Assembly (NCBI RefSeq): GCF_963675165.1
Contig: NC_087377.1
Span: forward strand, 8,077,122 to 8,141,121
Reading direction: 5' to 3'
DNA from: Halichondria panicea
Lineage: Eukaryota; Porifera; Demospongiae; Suberitida; Halichondriidae
DNA length: 64,000 nucleotides
In this document: piece by piece, positions 21,901 to 33,470 of the stretch
Numbering within the stretch: the stretch's first letter is position 1
Layout of the letters: each line of letters opens with the position of its first letter
Position numbers and translations under genes: made by a program
Notes under the pieces: generated by a model
What the model saw: only the letters and a program-made list of their open reading frames with translations
What the model was told of the DNA's origin: nothing
Databases searched by the model: none

Positions 21901-22659
21901 TAGCAACCTACAAATTATTTGTATAGTTAGGTGTCACCCAAATTCCTGAGCAGGTAAAAATAAGTAAACATGAATATATACTGTAGAAATTTATCCTGCA
22001 GATGATGGACCTATTGCGCCCAGGACGAGGTCAAAGACAAATAAACAGACAAGAATAATCCAATGTAACAATCAATCATCACAGCCTTAGACATAAAATT
22101 ATAATTATATACTCGAGAGTGGATCATTTTCTCCTTAGCATGATCTATGGGTTAGAATTACGGTAAGAAAGATTGTACAATAAAATTATTACTAATTGCA
22201 AAAATAAATTATAAGTGAAGATTGCAACCCATTGCCAAATTCACCAGGCGAAAACATGACAATCACAGGAATAAAATTATACTTTTTGCCTCAATCATTA
22301 TAATGATTTCTTTAGTAATGAAGGTTTATACAAGCTCAATATATATAATAGTATCTACGCTTATACTTACTTACGTACTTAGATAGCTTGTAAAGTATAT
22401 ACTGGTTCCAGGATTTGGGATTTTGGATATTGGTTAACTGCCTGGAATATAACAAACAGTTTTGTGGAATTATCATTGATGAAATGAAGGCCTCATGTAT
22501 GACGGTGAGGTTTGTGGCTACTGTGAAATTGGTGACTGAGTGTTTACATAGGTCCTGAAGTGTTTGATGACCTTCCATAATTTCCTCAATCTGTGTTAAT
22601 GTATACCGAATGTATGTTATCTTGGTAAAAAATAAATAAGAAAAAGGTGTGGCGGGGGC
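21901..22659. other. Stretch without a supported gene
   Basis: AT-rich; neither gene nor repeat identified. Confidence 0.4.
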
Positions 22660-22915
22660 AGACCCAGGTCAGATCAGTCCGGCACTGAGAGGGTATGACG
22701 CCCATCCCTGAGAAGGTAGTGAAAAATGGAATTGGGGGACCTCTTGCCGGAAGTCTGGACGAGAGAGGCCTCCATTCAAGAAATGTACCAAAGAAAAAAA
22801 CGGGCCCAGTAACAAACGTGGAGCAGTGAGTACAGTGTTTTTCCGGGTTTGTAAGTGTACTGTCGACACGATACCCGGCGGCAGTCCCAGAACTATAATA
22901 ATGCCCACCATAGTG
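22660..22915 (+). pseudogene. Retroelement gag-like fragment (DIRS-type ORF1-like)
   Basis: Three frames together show PIPEKVV, then ELGDLLPEVW, then KNGPVTNVEQ(stop)VQCFSGFV and STRYPAAVPEL. This order (xxPEKLV, DLLPE, a 'PVTDIxTWxQCF' block, 'P..VPEL') is what I know from the first ORF of DIRS-like or related retroelements in invertebrates. It has at least one frameshift and one stop. A second fragment of the same kind lies at 25050-25248, beyond the 216-bp array. Confidence 0.4.
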
Positions 22916-23051
22916 AAGTGTTCACGAGACTACCACGAAGTTTAGGAAAAAGCGTCTCACATCACATTTGATTGTATGAATTTCAACTATAACTCAAAGT
23001 TAAGAAAAAAGTAGTTAATGCGTTATAATCATGTAGTATCTGCGAATCGGC

Positions 23052-24347
23052 CAATTCATTCCTGCAATGCTTTGAGGTTTTATACTTAGCCTTGAGACTG
23101 TAGTGTTTTTATCACAAGATATGAAATGCCATATTGGTAAACGCACCAAAATAATAACTAGCCACGAATATGAAAGAATACACTCCGATTCAACCAACCA
23201 CAACAAACATCAGGAACACAATGCACTGAGTTATTTTCGGGAACTCATTGTCCGTACACACCAGCTGCAATTCATTCCTGCAATGCTTTGAGGTTTTATA
23301 CTTAGCCTTGAGACTGTGGTGTTTTTATCACAAGATATGAAATGCCATATTGGTAAACGCACCAAAATAATAACTAGCCACGAATATGAAAGAATACACT
23401 CCGATTCAACCAACCACAACAAACATCAGGAACACAATGCACTGAGTTATTTTCGGGAACTCATTGTCCGTACACACCAGCTGCAATTCATTCCTGCAAT
23501 GTTTTGAGGTTTTATACTTAGCCTTGAGACTGTGGTGTTTTTATCACAAGATATGAAATGCCATATTGGTAAACGCACCAAAATAATAACTAGCCACGAA
23601 TATGAAAGAATACACTCCGATTCAACCAACCACAACAAACATCAGGAACACAATGCACTGAGTTATTTTCGGGAACTCATTGTCCGTACACACCAGCTGC
23701 AATTCATTCCTGCAATGCTTTGAGGTTTTATACTTAGCCTTGAGACTGTGGTGTTTTTATCACAAGATATGAAATGCCATATTGGTAAACGCACCAAAAT
23801 AATAACTAGCCACGAATATGAAAGAATACACTCCGATTCAACCAACCACAACAAACATCAGGAACACAATGCACTGAGTTATTTTCGGGAACTCATTGTC
23901 CGTACACACCAGCTGCAATTCATTCCTGCAATGTTTTGAGGTTTTATACTTAGCCTTGAGACTGTGGTGTTTTTATCACAAGATATGAAATGCCATATTG
24001 GTAAACGCACCAAAATAATAACTAGCCACGAATATGAAAGAATACACTCCGATTCAACCAACCACAACAAACATCAGGAACACAATGCACTGAGTTATTT
24101 TCGGGAACTCATTGTCTGTACACACCAGCTGCAATTCATTCCTGCAATGCTTTGAGGTTTTATACTTAGCCTTGAGACTGTGGTGTTTTTATCACAAGAT
24201 ATGAAATGCCATATTGGTAAACGTACCAAAATAATAACTAGCCACGAATATGAAAGAATACACTCCGATTCAACCAACCACAACAAACATCAGGAACACA
24301 ATGCACTGAGTTATTTTCGGGAACTCATTGTCCGTACACACCAGCTG
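23052..24347. repeat. Tandem array, six 216-bp units
   Basis: The word CAATTCATTCCTGCAATG starts at 23052, 23268, 23484, 23700, 23916 and 24132. Units differ at only a few positions: C or T in AATGCTTTG/AATGTTTTG, TCCGTA/TCTGTA and ACGCACC/ACGTACC. Because 216 is divisible by 3, each unit keeps a 63-codon frame open on both strands, with a stop once per unit. The unit is homologous to single-copy sequence at about 55520-55640 (AATGCACTCCAATTTAACCA), so the array expanded from part of a dispersed repeat. Confidence 0.95.
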
Positions 24348-24610
24348 CACACTGTTAAAACAAAGGTGTACGCTCTACACCCTAAAAGGTGCATGCAAAG
24401 TGTTAGCAAAGAGCTAGACAGCAAGAGTAAGTGGCTAAAACTGAGTACGCAACTAATTTTCTGGATGCTAATTAAGCCACCTTTTTGCAGGCCTATAACC
24501 ACTGGATTAGGGGTGCACCCCCCTTCACATTATGTGCACAAAAATTGATGCAGAAAGCAACAAATCTTTCAATCGAGCAGATTCTTGGGCTGGGTGCCCA
24601 AATGGTTTTG
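24348..24610. repeat. Dispersed repeat flank shared with 55.7-55.9 kb
   Basis: GTGTTAGCAAAGAGCTAGA, TTTTCTGGATGCTAATTA, GGATTAGGGGTGCACCCCCC and ATTCTTGGGCTGGGTGCC recur in the same order at 55700-55910. It directly follows the 216-bp array and belongs to the same element family. Confidence 0.75.
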
Positions 24611-25049
24611 CAATGTACGTTCAAGACATGGCAAGGTCTAAACGAAAATTAAGTTATAGATAGTACATGGGCATGAGGTATGGGCCCGCATGATAAACTA
24701 CTAATTGGCCTAATTTCTTGGGACCACACTATAATAATTATTATGACAAAAGTCTGGGTGGCTCGATAGGGCCAGGACTCCATCTCCAGGGTCTAATGTG
24801 CAGTGATGTAAGTACCTTTAGAGAACTGGAGTACAAACGTTGTGACCCCCGTATTTTTGCAAACAAGTAATACATCCAAGTATTTTCATCCCAAAACATG
24901 GAAAGCGGGGGTTGATCTATTGACGGGCCAAGCATTGGTATGGCTTTGTGGTAGGAAGAGAATGTTGGTGCAAATTTGCATGGTTAGCATTAATTTTTGT
25001 GTAAGAAATAATATTACATGTATGTGTAAATTAAATGTGGTAAATGTTC

Positions 25050-25248
25050 GGCTGTGTTGGAAAACCAAGTGTTGCCCAAAAAGCGACCAGGGCCAGTAAC
25101 AGATATCGGACAATGGATCCAGTGTTTTGCTGAATATGTAACTCTCGATCCACAAAGTACCCTCAGATCTAGCAACGTCTGTCGATTCGAAAAGTGTCGG
25201 TTTGCTCATGTTTATTGGCACCATAGCTTGGGCAATAATAATATGTAA
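25050..25248 (+). pseudogene. Second gag-like fragment with partial zinc-knuckle
   Basis: The frame encodes KKRPGPVTDIGQWIQCFAEY, the same block as at 22790-22860, then jumps (internal deletion) to NVCRFEKCRFAHVYWHH. The Cys/His spacing resembles the C-terminal zinc-binding segment of DIRS-type ORF1 proteins. It is short and ends in stops. Confidence 0.4.
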
Positions 25249-25257
25249 GACCAGCAG

Positions 25258-25596
25258 ATGAGCATGCAGCTAGATGTTACGCACGGAACGAGACAGAATT
25301 CACGGCTCCAGTTTGCATGTCCGCCGGTAAGAGTAGTTGTCGGGTGGGACAGTCACCACGGTAACTCCTTTTCTATTGGTACACTAGTAAAGATGGGAGC
25401 TGAGGGAAAACAACTTGGATTAGGGTATTGTCCAGAACTATTTAAAGGAAGTTATGAGGCACAGCCACACAGACCATGTCCCAGTGCCAGAACTTTTAAA
25501 GCCGGTCTACACATTGCTTATAAAAACAAAAAATCGAATAACGAAGAGCCAAAAAAGAAGGTTAAATTTACTTTAGCGAAAAATTTAATGGTGTAA
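25258..25596 (+). CDS. Hypothetical ORF, basic C terminus
   Basis: A 112-codon ORF following the gag-like fragment. It shows QFACPPVRVVVGWDSHHGNS and a lysine-rich end (PKKKVKFTLAKNLMV). No family is recognised. Position suggests the remainder of the same retroelement or a decayed neighbour; it could also be chance. Confidence 0.2.
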   Translation: MSMQLDVTHGTRQNSRLQFACPPVRVVVGWDSHHGNSFSIGTLVKMGAEGKQLGLGYCPELFKGSYEAQPHRPCPSARTFKAGLHIAYKNKKSNNEEPKKKVKFTLAKNLMV

Positions 25597-25955
25597 AACT
25601 AGAACAGGAGTGAGAACTCACTATAATTTTTCATGTTGTACCTGCCATGTGTATGACTATTAATAATCATGACAATATTTAATAACATGTGGTCTGGCTT
25701 GTGAGAACGATCTGTATGCACTGAAGGCCAGAACAAATGTGTATACTTCTTGGAAGCAACAGGACCACTTTCAGTTCACACCACACCTTCGTAATTAGAG
25801 GGCCAATCAGAATTAATATGCACTGATGCTGAATGGTTATTTGAGTTTGTTATAGAAGGTCAGGACATTAATTGGTCCTCTAGTTTAATATGCCAGGCTC
25901 AGTGATTCTATAGTAAGAAGTTTCATATATTTTCTCAACCTTCTCATCATGCATG

Positions 25956-26453
25956 TCACATGGCTGGAGAAACTCCTACACTGTCGACTTCAAAATACTC
26001 AGCGTGTGAGGACATGCAGCCCGAGGAGTATTGTACATTGAGTGAGTGCACTTGCATTTTTAGTGTAGGTGATTTTTCCTCTTGAAATGTTTTGTCACCC
26101 GCTTGGATTCCTACTTGCACCTGCAGTCTGTTAAAAAAAATGAGAAGAAGTGGTGAATGATCTCAACCTCCGCTCTTAGCACATCAGGGAAAGAGTGCGG
26201 ATGTGAGTTGAAACCTCTAAATTCTGTTTGTTCGGTTGCAGATCAGCTCTTTGTTGGTCTGTGTGTGGGAAATACTCACCTCAATGTTGAGAACTGATAA
26301 CCCACTCGGCCCCACTAGATCATGCATCACCCAGGTATCGTCATAATTAATTAATTCACTTGGGAGCTCAACTACAACAAATTCTTCAGTTTCGGTGATG
26401 TAACTGGTTGTCCCCACTGAGGGGCTCGTCGGAAACAAGGCACACCTGCTACC
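25956..26453 (-). CDS. Two-exon minus-strand gene fragment, unknown
   Basis: Exons 26453-26280 and 26120-25956, joined in phase 0 by GTGAGT and CTGCAG. Together they encode 58 plus 54 residues: TETEEFVVVELPSELINYDD, VMHDLVGPSGLSVLNIE, then VQVGIQAGDKTF and a stop after SVGVSPAM. The frame is free of stops, the splice sites are good and the composition is protein-like. The 5' part is missing or in a further exon; the acceptor before exon 1 (GGTGACAG) lies at a repeat word (TGTCACCCGTAAAA) that recurs at about 29960. I do not recognise the family; a mobile-element protein is possible. Confidence 0.35.
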
Positions 26454-26830
26454 CTGTCACCCGTAAAAGAAAAGAAGAGTACTAAGAAGTAAGTTGCCAG
26501 TGAAAAGCCGGCCTCGGGGATGATCATTCTTAATTGCCATCTCATCTAAATGCTCTGAAACAGAGGTTATCCGATCTGGTTTCTTATATTTGAGAAGGTC
26601 AGCTATGACTCAATTCCTAGCTTAAATGCAAAAGTAAAAGGCAAACAACCCTTGGGTCATTTTAAGACCTACTTCGATGGTTTGAACTTAATTATTCGAA
26701 TCAAATTTGGGAAATAAATCACTGGCGGTAAATAGGATGCTCTGCATGGGATTTCCTTCTCTCCGCCAAAGTATTACAGTCATAATTATATTTAAGATCG
26801 AGTGATATTTGGCCGACGCCTATGGATCCA

Positions 26831-26984
26831 GAGGTGGTTAAGTAGTTGATCGAGGAGGTTGGACGTAGCACTGGTAAGTAAAGAGGTGGTTAAGTAGTTG
26901 ATCGAGGAGGTTGGACGTAGCACTGGTAAGTAAAGAGGTGGTTAAGTAGTTGATCCAGGAGGTTGGACGTTTGCACTGGTATAG
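26831..26984. repeat. 52-bp minisatellite, three copies
   Basis: GAGGTGGTTAAGTAGTTGAT starts at 26831, 26883 and 26935. The first two copies end CTGGTAAGTAAA, so each unit carries a splice-donor-like GTAAGT. The third is slightly diverged. Confidence 0.95.
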
Positions 26985-27184
26985 TGTAGTCATTATATTC
27001 ACTATCAGCCTCTAATCCAGTAACCAATTAATCTTGTATCGTGTACATTTTAACAAGTAATGTTTGGTCAACATTCACTTGAAAACACTCTTGACGACTC
27101 ACCATTTTTGTGAGAAAATGGATGAGGTAAACACCTCATCAGTGCTCTACTGACACCAACATTAGAGCTCCAAACTGACTGTGA

Positions 27185-27560
27185 TATAGTCAATGATGTC
27201 TACCTGTTTAATTTCAGGACCATGCACGGTGACTTGTAATTAATACTGTCACAATACCGTGTATTCACTAGCTGTGTGACGTCTACCTGTTTAACTTCAG
27301 GACCATGGAGAGTTGTATTAATTATTATAATTTTTGTACTGTCACATAAATGCACAATACTGTTGTGTTACTAATTTTATGATCGTCGTGGATATGTACG
27401 GCATTCCACTATTTTCCCATTGTAGACACAGAGTGGCTGGATGGAGGATTCTGAAGAGAGACCATCCTTCACTGACCTGTCTGTATAGATAGGTTCATTG
27501 TCATAGTAACAAAATACGCGAAGCAAAACCTGGCGAGAGGCATTAGCACAGACAAAAGAT
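27185..27560. repeat. Left copy of 2.9-kb-spaced direct repeat
   Basis: TCAATGATGTCTACCTGTTT through CGAGAGGCATTAGCACAGAC matches 30064-30487 in the same orientation with small indels. The shared end (GCGAAGCAAAAC...GAGGCATTAGCACAG) also occurs inverted at about 46145-46185. It may be an LTR-like or dispersed repeat; no TG...CA termini or primer site are evident. Confidence 0.65.
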
Positions 27561-28609
27561 ACGCATACGTCTTTCATGGTGTTACTATTGGACTTATGTC
27601 CCCATGATGGGACTTTATATGATGTTTAGTTAGACCTTTATTTTCCGTGTACACATGTTCCTTGATAAATGCTTATCAGATGGAGAAGTAAGAAAAAAGA
27701 GAAAGAGGATGAGGAAGAAAGGATCTAGAGGGAAAGAAGGGATGAACTGGAAAACATAATTTCCTCCATCTGCAGATATTCAAAGCCCCAGTAACAATAA
27801 ACCAGAACTCTTGAAGTAGACTTGTTTAATTAACGCCTGCATGCAATAGATGTCTAGTTACATCATTCAAGACACTTAGAGCCAAGTGAAATCAGACTCT
27901 GCATGAGGGTCAAGGTCAAATTATGATTTTAGTGCCCCAATGCTAGTTCTACCCCTCCTTCTTCAGCAGCACGTGAATAAGCGTCTGCATTTCCATTAAC
28001 AGTCCCAACTCTGTGCAAAACTTCAAATTCTCCAGCGGGTGATCCTTTCAAAGATATTACACAAAATTAATAAATACTTTGACGATGTGATGTTAATGCC
28101 ACTTTCTTTTTATCTGCATGTATTATTAGTTGTTACACGAATTCAACGAAGTGGAGGGCAATGATATGCTAGAGACAATGAAGACAAACTGGAAGTGAGT
28201 ATGCATGTGAGCAGCTTAAGGATGATTCACTAGAATTGTTAGAAAGTTACAACGTCTACATCCGTCTGTCAGGGACAGAGTATGTTTCAAAACTGTAACA
28301 ATTGTACTATTAATAATGTTACAGTTAATAACAGTAGTTTTGTGTACTTTGTTTATGAATAATTTGCTCTCAAATGACAACTTACTAATTTCAAGCCGAT
28401 TTTCAAAAGGAAAAGCTAACCATCAATTGCAAGGTCTAATTTTCAGGAACCATAGTCGATAGTTATCGGCACAGTAAAAAAAAAAAAGGAAAAGGGGCAA
28501 AATGGAAATGTATAGAAAAGAACGAAACAATGATGTATGATCCTGTCAGACGTTTTACTTTATAAATAATACATAAGTCAATTAATTAGTTCCTTTGATA
28601 TAATTTTAG

Positions 28610-29730
28610 ATCCAACGTGGGCACAGTGACTGTGAAGGGTTCACGAAAGACTATCGTGACGGAACAGAGTTCAAGGAACACATAATTATTTGGAGGATCT
28701 ATCTACAGATTTCCCTCAAGCAGGGCGAATGTGGTTGCAAAGTTGATGTCTATTACTACGATGACGACATTCTGGTATCTCTCGTGAAAGAAATAGCAAT
28801 AGTAAGTGTGCCAACCCTTGCCAAAGTTAGGTTTAATGGAAATCGAGTTGTAACAGGAATTGAATTTGCTCAAGAAGCTGGAGAATAATTGAACATTATG
28901 TACGTATTTATCAAAGTACAGATCAAAATGACTCTCCCAGGACCAGTAGCGGTCAATAAAAAGTTCCCGTATATCGTTTCTGTAGTACATGCGTCGTACG
29001 TTTGTACCGTCCAATTAAAATGTTATAAAAAAATATTCAAAAACGCTACGCAAAAAACGGTCCATAATTATACTGTTTATTGTAAACAGTGCATAGTGTC
29101 TCGAACACTGCAGGGATGATACGTAGCAACTGCCAAACAGTTTCGAGTGCAAAGCACTGACTGAGTCTGCTGCAAAGGATGGTTAACTCACAAACAAGCA
29201 CTGAAGGCTATACAAGTAATGGCTGTTTGCTTCTACATGTTATAAGCAAATTGGCTAGGATGCACGTTGCCGAATCAAGATTGGCGTTTGGTACGAGTCC
29301 TCCAGCCTCTGCTGCAGTAGTAACTTACCATCATAGTCTTTCTGCTAGAAATGCACTAAATAGTGCATTCCCTCATTAACCAAAACCTATTACGTCTCAT
29401 TTTCCTACTGCTCTTTAACTCGTCTAGCCGTATTTGTTGAGTTTGCCATTTCGTAGGAAACCAAATTGTCAGTATATTGATGGTAAAAGATGCTTGCAGT
29501 CCATATCCTTGATTTGTCAGGTAGCTAAGCATACACATAGAGTATGTTATCCAGACGCAAATGATACGTTACAAGACAAACTGTTGGCTGAGGCTGCTTC
29601 TGCCAAACTGAACAGCCTAAAAAAAATATATGATTCTGTTTCTGAGTCACAGAACAATGAAATTCTCCTTGCAAGATTTGCTTATGATGCATGGACACCA
29701 ACAACATTTAATTATGATTCATGGATATAG
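28610..29730 (+). other. Coding-like sequence between the direct repeats
   Basis: After an acceptor TTTTAG, a 92-codon frame is open at 28610-28888 (YRDGTEFKEHIIIWRIYLQ...). Another open frame at 29434-29730 includes KRCLQSISLICQVAKHTHRV and ends TTFNYDSWI. Neither is recognised, and the splice phases do not settle on one model. Lying between the repeats at 27185 and 30064, they may be internal parts of a decayed element. Confidence 0.25.
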
Positions 29731-30063
29731 TGTAACCTCAGCATGTCTTATACCAAACAATCTAACTACACCCTGAATAGCGGACACCATCTAAACACCG
29801 CTAAGCTCCGAACAACGAACAACAGCCTTGCACGAAAGATACATTTGTAGTGCTCTTCAATAAGAAGAAATTATTACAGCAAGCCTTATCAAGTTATCGT
29901 CAACGGTATACAACAAAATAGCGAGAAAATGGCAGAGCAAGAAAAATTTCGTGTAAACTGTCACCCGTAAAAAAAAGATGAGTACGTTGAAACGACGCAG
30001 ACACACATGGCAGTCGGAGTTGCAATAATAAAACAAACTTGCATTGGCATGTTTCTATAACAT

Positions 30064-30487
30064 TAGTCAATGATGTCTACCTGTTTAATTTCAGGACCAT
30101 GCACGGTGACTTGTAATTAGTACTGTCACAATACCGTGTATTCACTAGCTGTGTGACGTCTACCTGTTTAACTTCAGGACCATGGAGATTTGTATTAATT
30201 ATAAATTTTCATACCGCCACATTAAAAATGCACAATACTGTTGTGTTCACTGTGTGTAAGAAGTTACTAATTATGATCGTCGATTTGTACAGCATTCCAC
30301 TATTCTTTCATTATAGACAGAGTGGCAGGTGTGACCGAAGCATTCCTCACTGTTGTGTGAGAAAATGGGACAGGGACCGTGTATAGGTTTGTTGTCATAG
30401 TAACCAAATATTTCAATAATTAGCTGTACACTCTTAATACTTATTGGCGAAGCAAAACATAGTGAGAGGCATTAGCACAGACCAGCT
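30064..30487. repeat. Right copy of direct repeat
   Basis: This is the counterpart of 27185-27560. The first 120 bp are nearly identical; the middle has small indels around TAATTATAAATTTTCATA. Confidence 0.65.
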
Positions 30488-31669
30488 TGCATCATACTTT
30501 ACGACCTGATCATTCCATTGCGCACCTAGCAATCATCCGAGTGTAGTGCTGATTTGCTGTCCACTGTTGCCATGAATGTACCTCTGCCGAGGTTGAGGAT
30601 GCAGCCCGACTCTTGGTCGACTGATACGATATATACTGGATTCTATCATTGACGCTGGTGTTATAATAGATCGAAAATAAGTCGCCATGCATTTGCCTTC
30701 TTTGCATATTAATGTATGGGATCTGTCCCTGAGGTTTTATCACCATGTGTGCGGAGTTCCTGCTGCAGGTAGTCGTTGGGCGGACGTTTCGTGTAGTTTG
30801 TAAGGAGCCTTTGACTATATCACCTTATCCGTTTACGACATACGAACTACATTGGGTATGCTACAATCGTCCAGCTCAGCAAAAAATTGCCATCATGGAC
30901 CGGGTATGATTACAACTTTCGGGAGGACGCAGCAGCAATAAGACAGCTCAGTTTCTTAGAGTGATTGGTCAAAAAGCGAGGCTGGAATATAATGTGACAT
31001 GCAAGCCGTATTCTAGGCGGGCTGGTGTCACATGTGCAACTCCATGGACCCATTCCCAGCCGCTCCAAAATATCCGATTAAGGGGCACTAGCGTCACTCG
31101 GTGTTGTCGACTCCACCCCCAAAGCGACTACGACTGGATAATTTTTAATACCCGTATTTCCTAACTTTAATGGCAACCTGTCTATCTGCAAACATGCAAA
31201 TCAGCCCTGCAGCAAGGGGCTAAGCTTTAGATGTAGTTAAACGTAGTTAACGAGGGAGCGGCCCACAGACATACGGGCATGCCCCTTTTTGCTAAGCTAC
31301 CGCACATGCGTAGCCTATAAGTGCAAGTACAGCTGCTTACAAAACTGCCTCACAAGCACATCCACTAGACTGGCTGCTGCTCAATTTTCGAGTCTTGCGA
31401 CAGTAGTTAACCTATAATTATGTCTAAAGACATGCATGCAGCTTGTGTACCATGCACGATCTGCTGGCCAACTTTACATTCAGCAGCTGGAAGTGTGGTA
31501 ATGCATGCACATCACGACACCATTAAAAGCCGAAGCATGGGTGGCAGAACCGAGCCACCACCCAGATAGCAAGCATACGGCACGGCTTGGCTGAGAATAA
31601 CTGCTGCATATAATGTGTATTACTACATGCATGAAGTGTACAACCTCTATAAAGACATATGCAACAAGT
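30488..31669. other. Stretch without a supported gene
   Basis: Short open frames only. I see no family signature or repeat structure here. Confidence 0.4.
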
Positions 31670-32460
31670 AAGAAGTTATAGTCATAGGGCATTGCTCAGG
31701 AGTCACTATATCAGATAAACCGTCCGTTAATACCAACTGTTATGCAAGAACAATAATTATATATGTAGTACCTACCCCTCCATACAAAGACACATTAAGC
31801 TGTAATGTAAGAAGTTATAGCCGTAGGGCATTGCTCAGGAGTCACTATATCAGATAAACCGTCCGTTAATACCAACTGTTATGCAAGAACAATAATTAGT
31901 ACCTACCCCTCCATACAAAGACACATTAAGCTGTAATGTAAGAAGTTATAGCCGTAGGGCATTGCTCAGGAGTCACTATATCAGATAAACCGTCCGTTAA
32001 TACCAACTGTTATGCAAGAACAATAATTAGTACCTACCCCTCCATACAAAGACACATTAAGCTGTAATGTAAGAAGTTATAGCCGTAGGGCATTGCTCAG
32101 GAGTCACTGTATCAGATAAACCGTCCGTTAATACCAACTGTTATGCAAGAACAATAATTAGTACCTACCCCTCCATACAAAGACACATTAAGCTGTAATG
32201 TAAGAAGTTATAGCCGTAGGGCATTGCTCAGGAGTCACTGTATCAGATAAACGGTCCGTTAACTGTGCTTAAGAAGTTGTAGCCTTAGGGCATTGCTCAG
32301 GAGTCACTGTATCAGATAAACGGTCCGTTAACTGTGCTTAAGAAGTTGTAGCCTTAGGGCATTGCTCAGTAGACACTGTATCAGACAAACTGTGTTTTGT
32401 AAGAAGCTATAGCCTTAGGGCATTGCTCAGGAGTCACTGTATCAGATAAACCGCCCGTCA
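31670..32460. repeat. Composite tandem array, 131-bp then 69-bp units
   Basis: GGGCATTGCTCAGGAGTCACT recurs with starts near 31689, 31828, 31959, 32090, 32221, 32290, 32359 and 32420. The early intervals are 139, 131, 131 and 131 bp; the last three shrink to about 69, 69 and 61 bp by loss of the TACCTACCCCTCCATACAAA half. The array ends just before the piggyBac pseudogene. Confidence 0.95.
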
Positions 32461-32520
32461 ATACAAAGGCATCCCTTTCCATTTCTTCTTGTGGTATTCT
32501 TTCTGACACTACATAACAAG

Positions 32521-33470
32521 GGTCGGTGCTTGTTGGAACTGCACGTTATATACGGAAGAATTTCCCCCGTGAACTAGTGGTCCCTAAGAATAAGGGAAAA
32601 GGGCACTATGACTATCGTTCCTCCGGTCCCCTCCTAGCTGGGTAGACAGCCGTTCAATTTATTTCCTAACGACAATTCATTTAGCTGTGGCCTCAACTGT
32701 ATCCCAAGTGAAGCGCACTACCCTTGATGGTAGTTGTATCTGGGTTACATGCCCTCCTCTTATGCCGGACCACCAGAGGTGTATGGGTGGTGTTGACAGG
32801 GGAGACCACCTGATTGCGTGCTACAATTTAGGTGGCCTCACAGCAGAGACTCGACTCTAGGCACAGCGCATGCAGCCTTGCAATCCTGTGCTCTATATAG
32901 AATTGAATTGACCTGAATAAAGCTTTGCAAAAATGTATGCTTGACCACCGTACCCCATGGCGACACTATTCATACGTACTTGTTTCTTTGCAGAGGTTTG
33001 GCATAATTATACTAATGGGCGCTCCGAGAAGTGGTGGAAGCGTGTGTCTTCCTACCTGTTAGAGACGAGCATCCTTACCATCTATGGAAGTTTACTCGAA
33101 AGGATTGGTCACATGAGAAGCTGAAGAGGAAGGGTAGTTACATCAGGCTCAAATTAGAGCTAGCAGAGCAGCTCATAGATATCTACCGTAAGAAAGTCAA
33201 CAAAGGTAGACCAAAGACTGCAGCTAGGGAAACTAAGATTCCACCCTTTTCATAATCCCGAGTACAATAACACGGAGCAACAGTGTGTCGTGTGCAATGC
33301 TGTAAGACGCAAGAAGAAGCTTACTAGGACACAGTATAGGCATGCACGGGGCGTGCTTCTCGTGTTCAGTGTGTAACGCCCGCCGTGTATCAACAAAGAG
33401 CGCAACTGTTGGAAGAAGTACCACCATGAGCAGCGCAACTATGCCTGCTAGGTGATTTTTATTTCAATTC
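32521..33470 (+). pseudogene. piggyBac transposase, C-terminal half
   Basis: Fragments appear in family order across shifting frames: GTARYIRKNFPRELVVPKNK (about 32537-32595), STVSQVKRTTLDG, then MGGVDRGDHLIACYNLG (about 32779-32830), which contains the third catalytic Asp region of piggyBac enzymes. After a gap with an acceptor at about 32992 come RSEKWWKRV and YLLETSIL (33022-33075), then RLKLELAEQLIDIYRKK (33150-33195), and a Cys-rich zinc-binding tail (CVVCNAVRRKKKLTR, 33285-33330; NCWKKYHHEQ at the end). Several frameshifts and stops make it non-functional. The N-terminal half is absent. Confidence 0.8.

Noticed and set aside
23015..24502. Series of about 63-codon ORFs on both strands
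   Set aside because: They are the 216-bp satellite unit read in open frames; the period, not selection, keeps them open.
27185..30487. Complete LTR retrotransposon
   Set aside because: No TG...CA ends, primer-binding site, polypurine tract or pol domain seen; left as direct repeats.
33250..33438. Minus-strand ORFs at 33233-33438
   Set aside because: Antisense to the piggyBac zinc-tail remnant.
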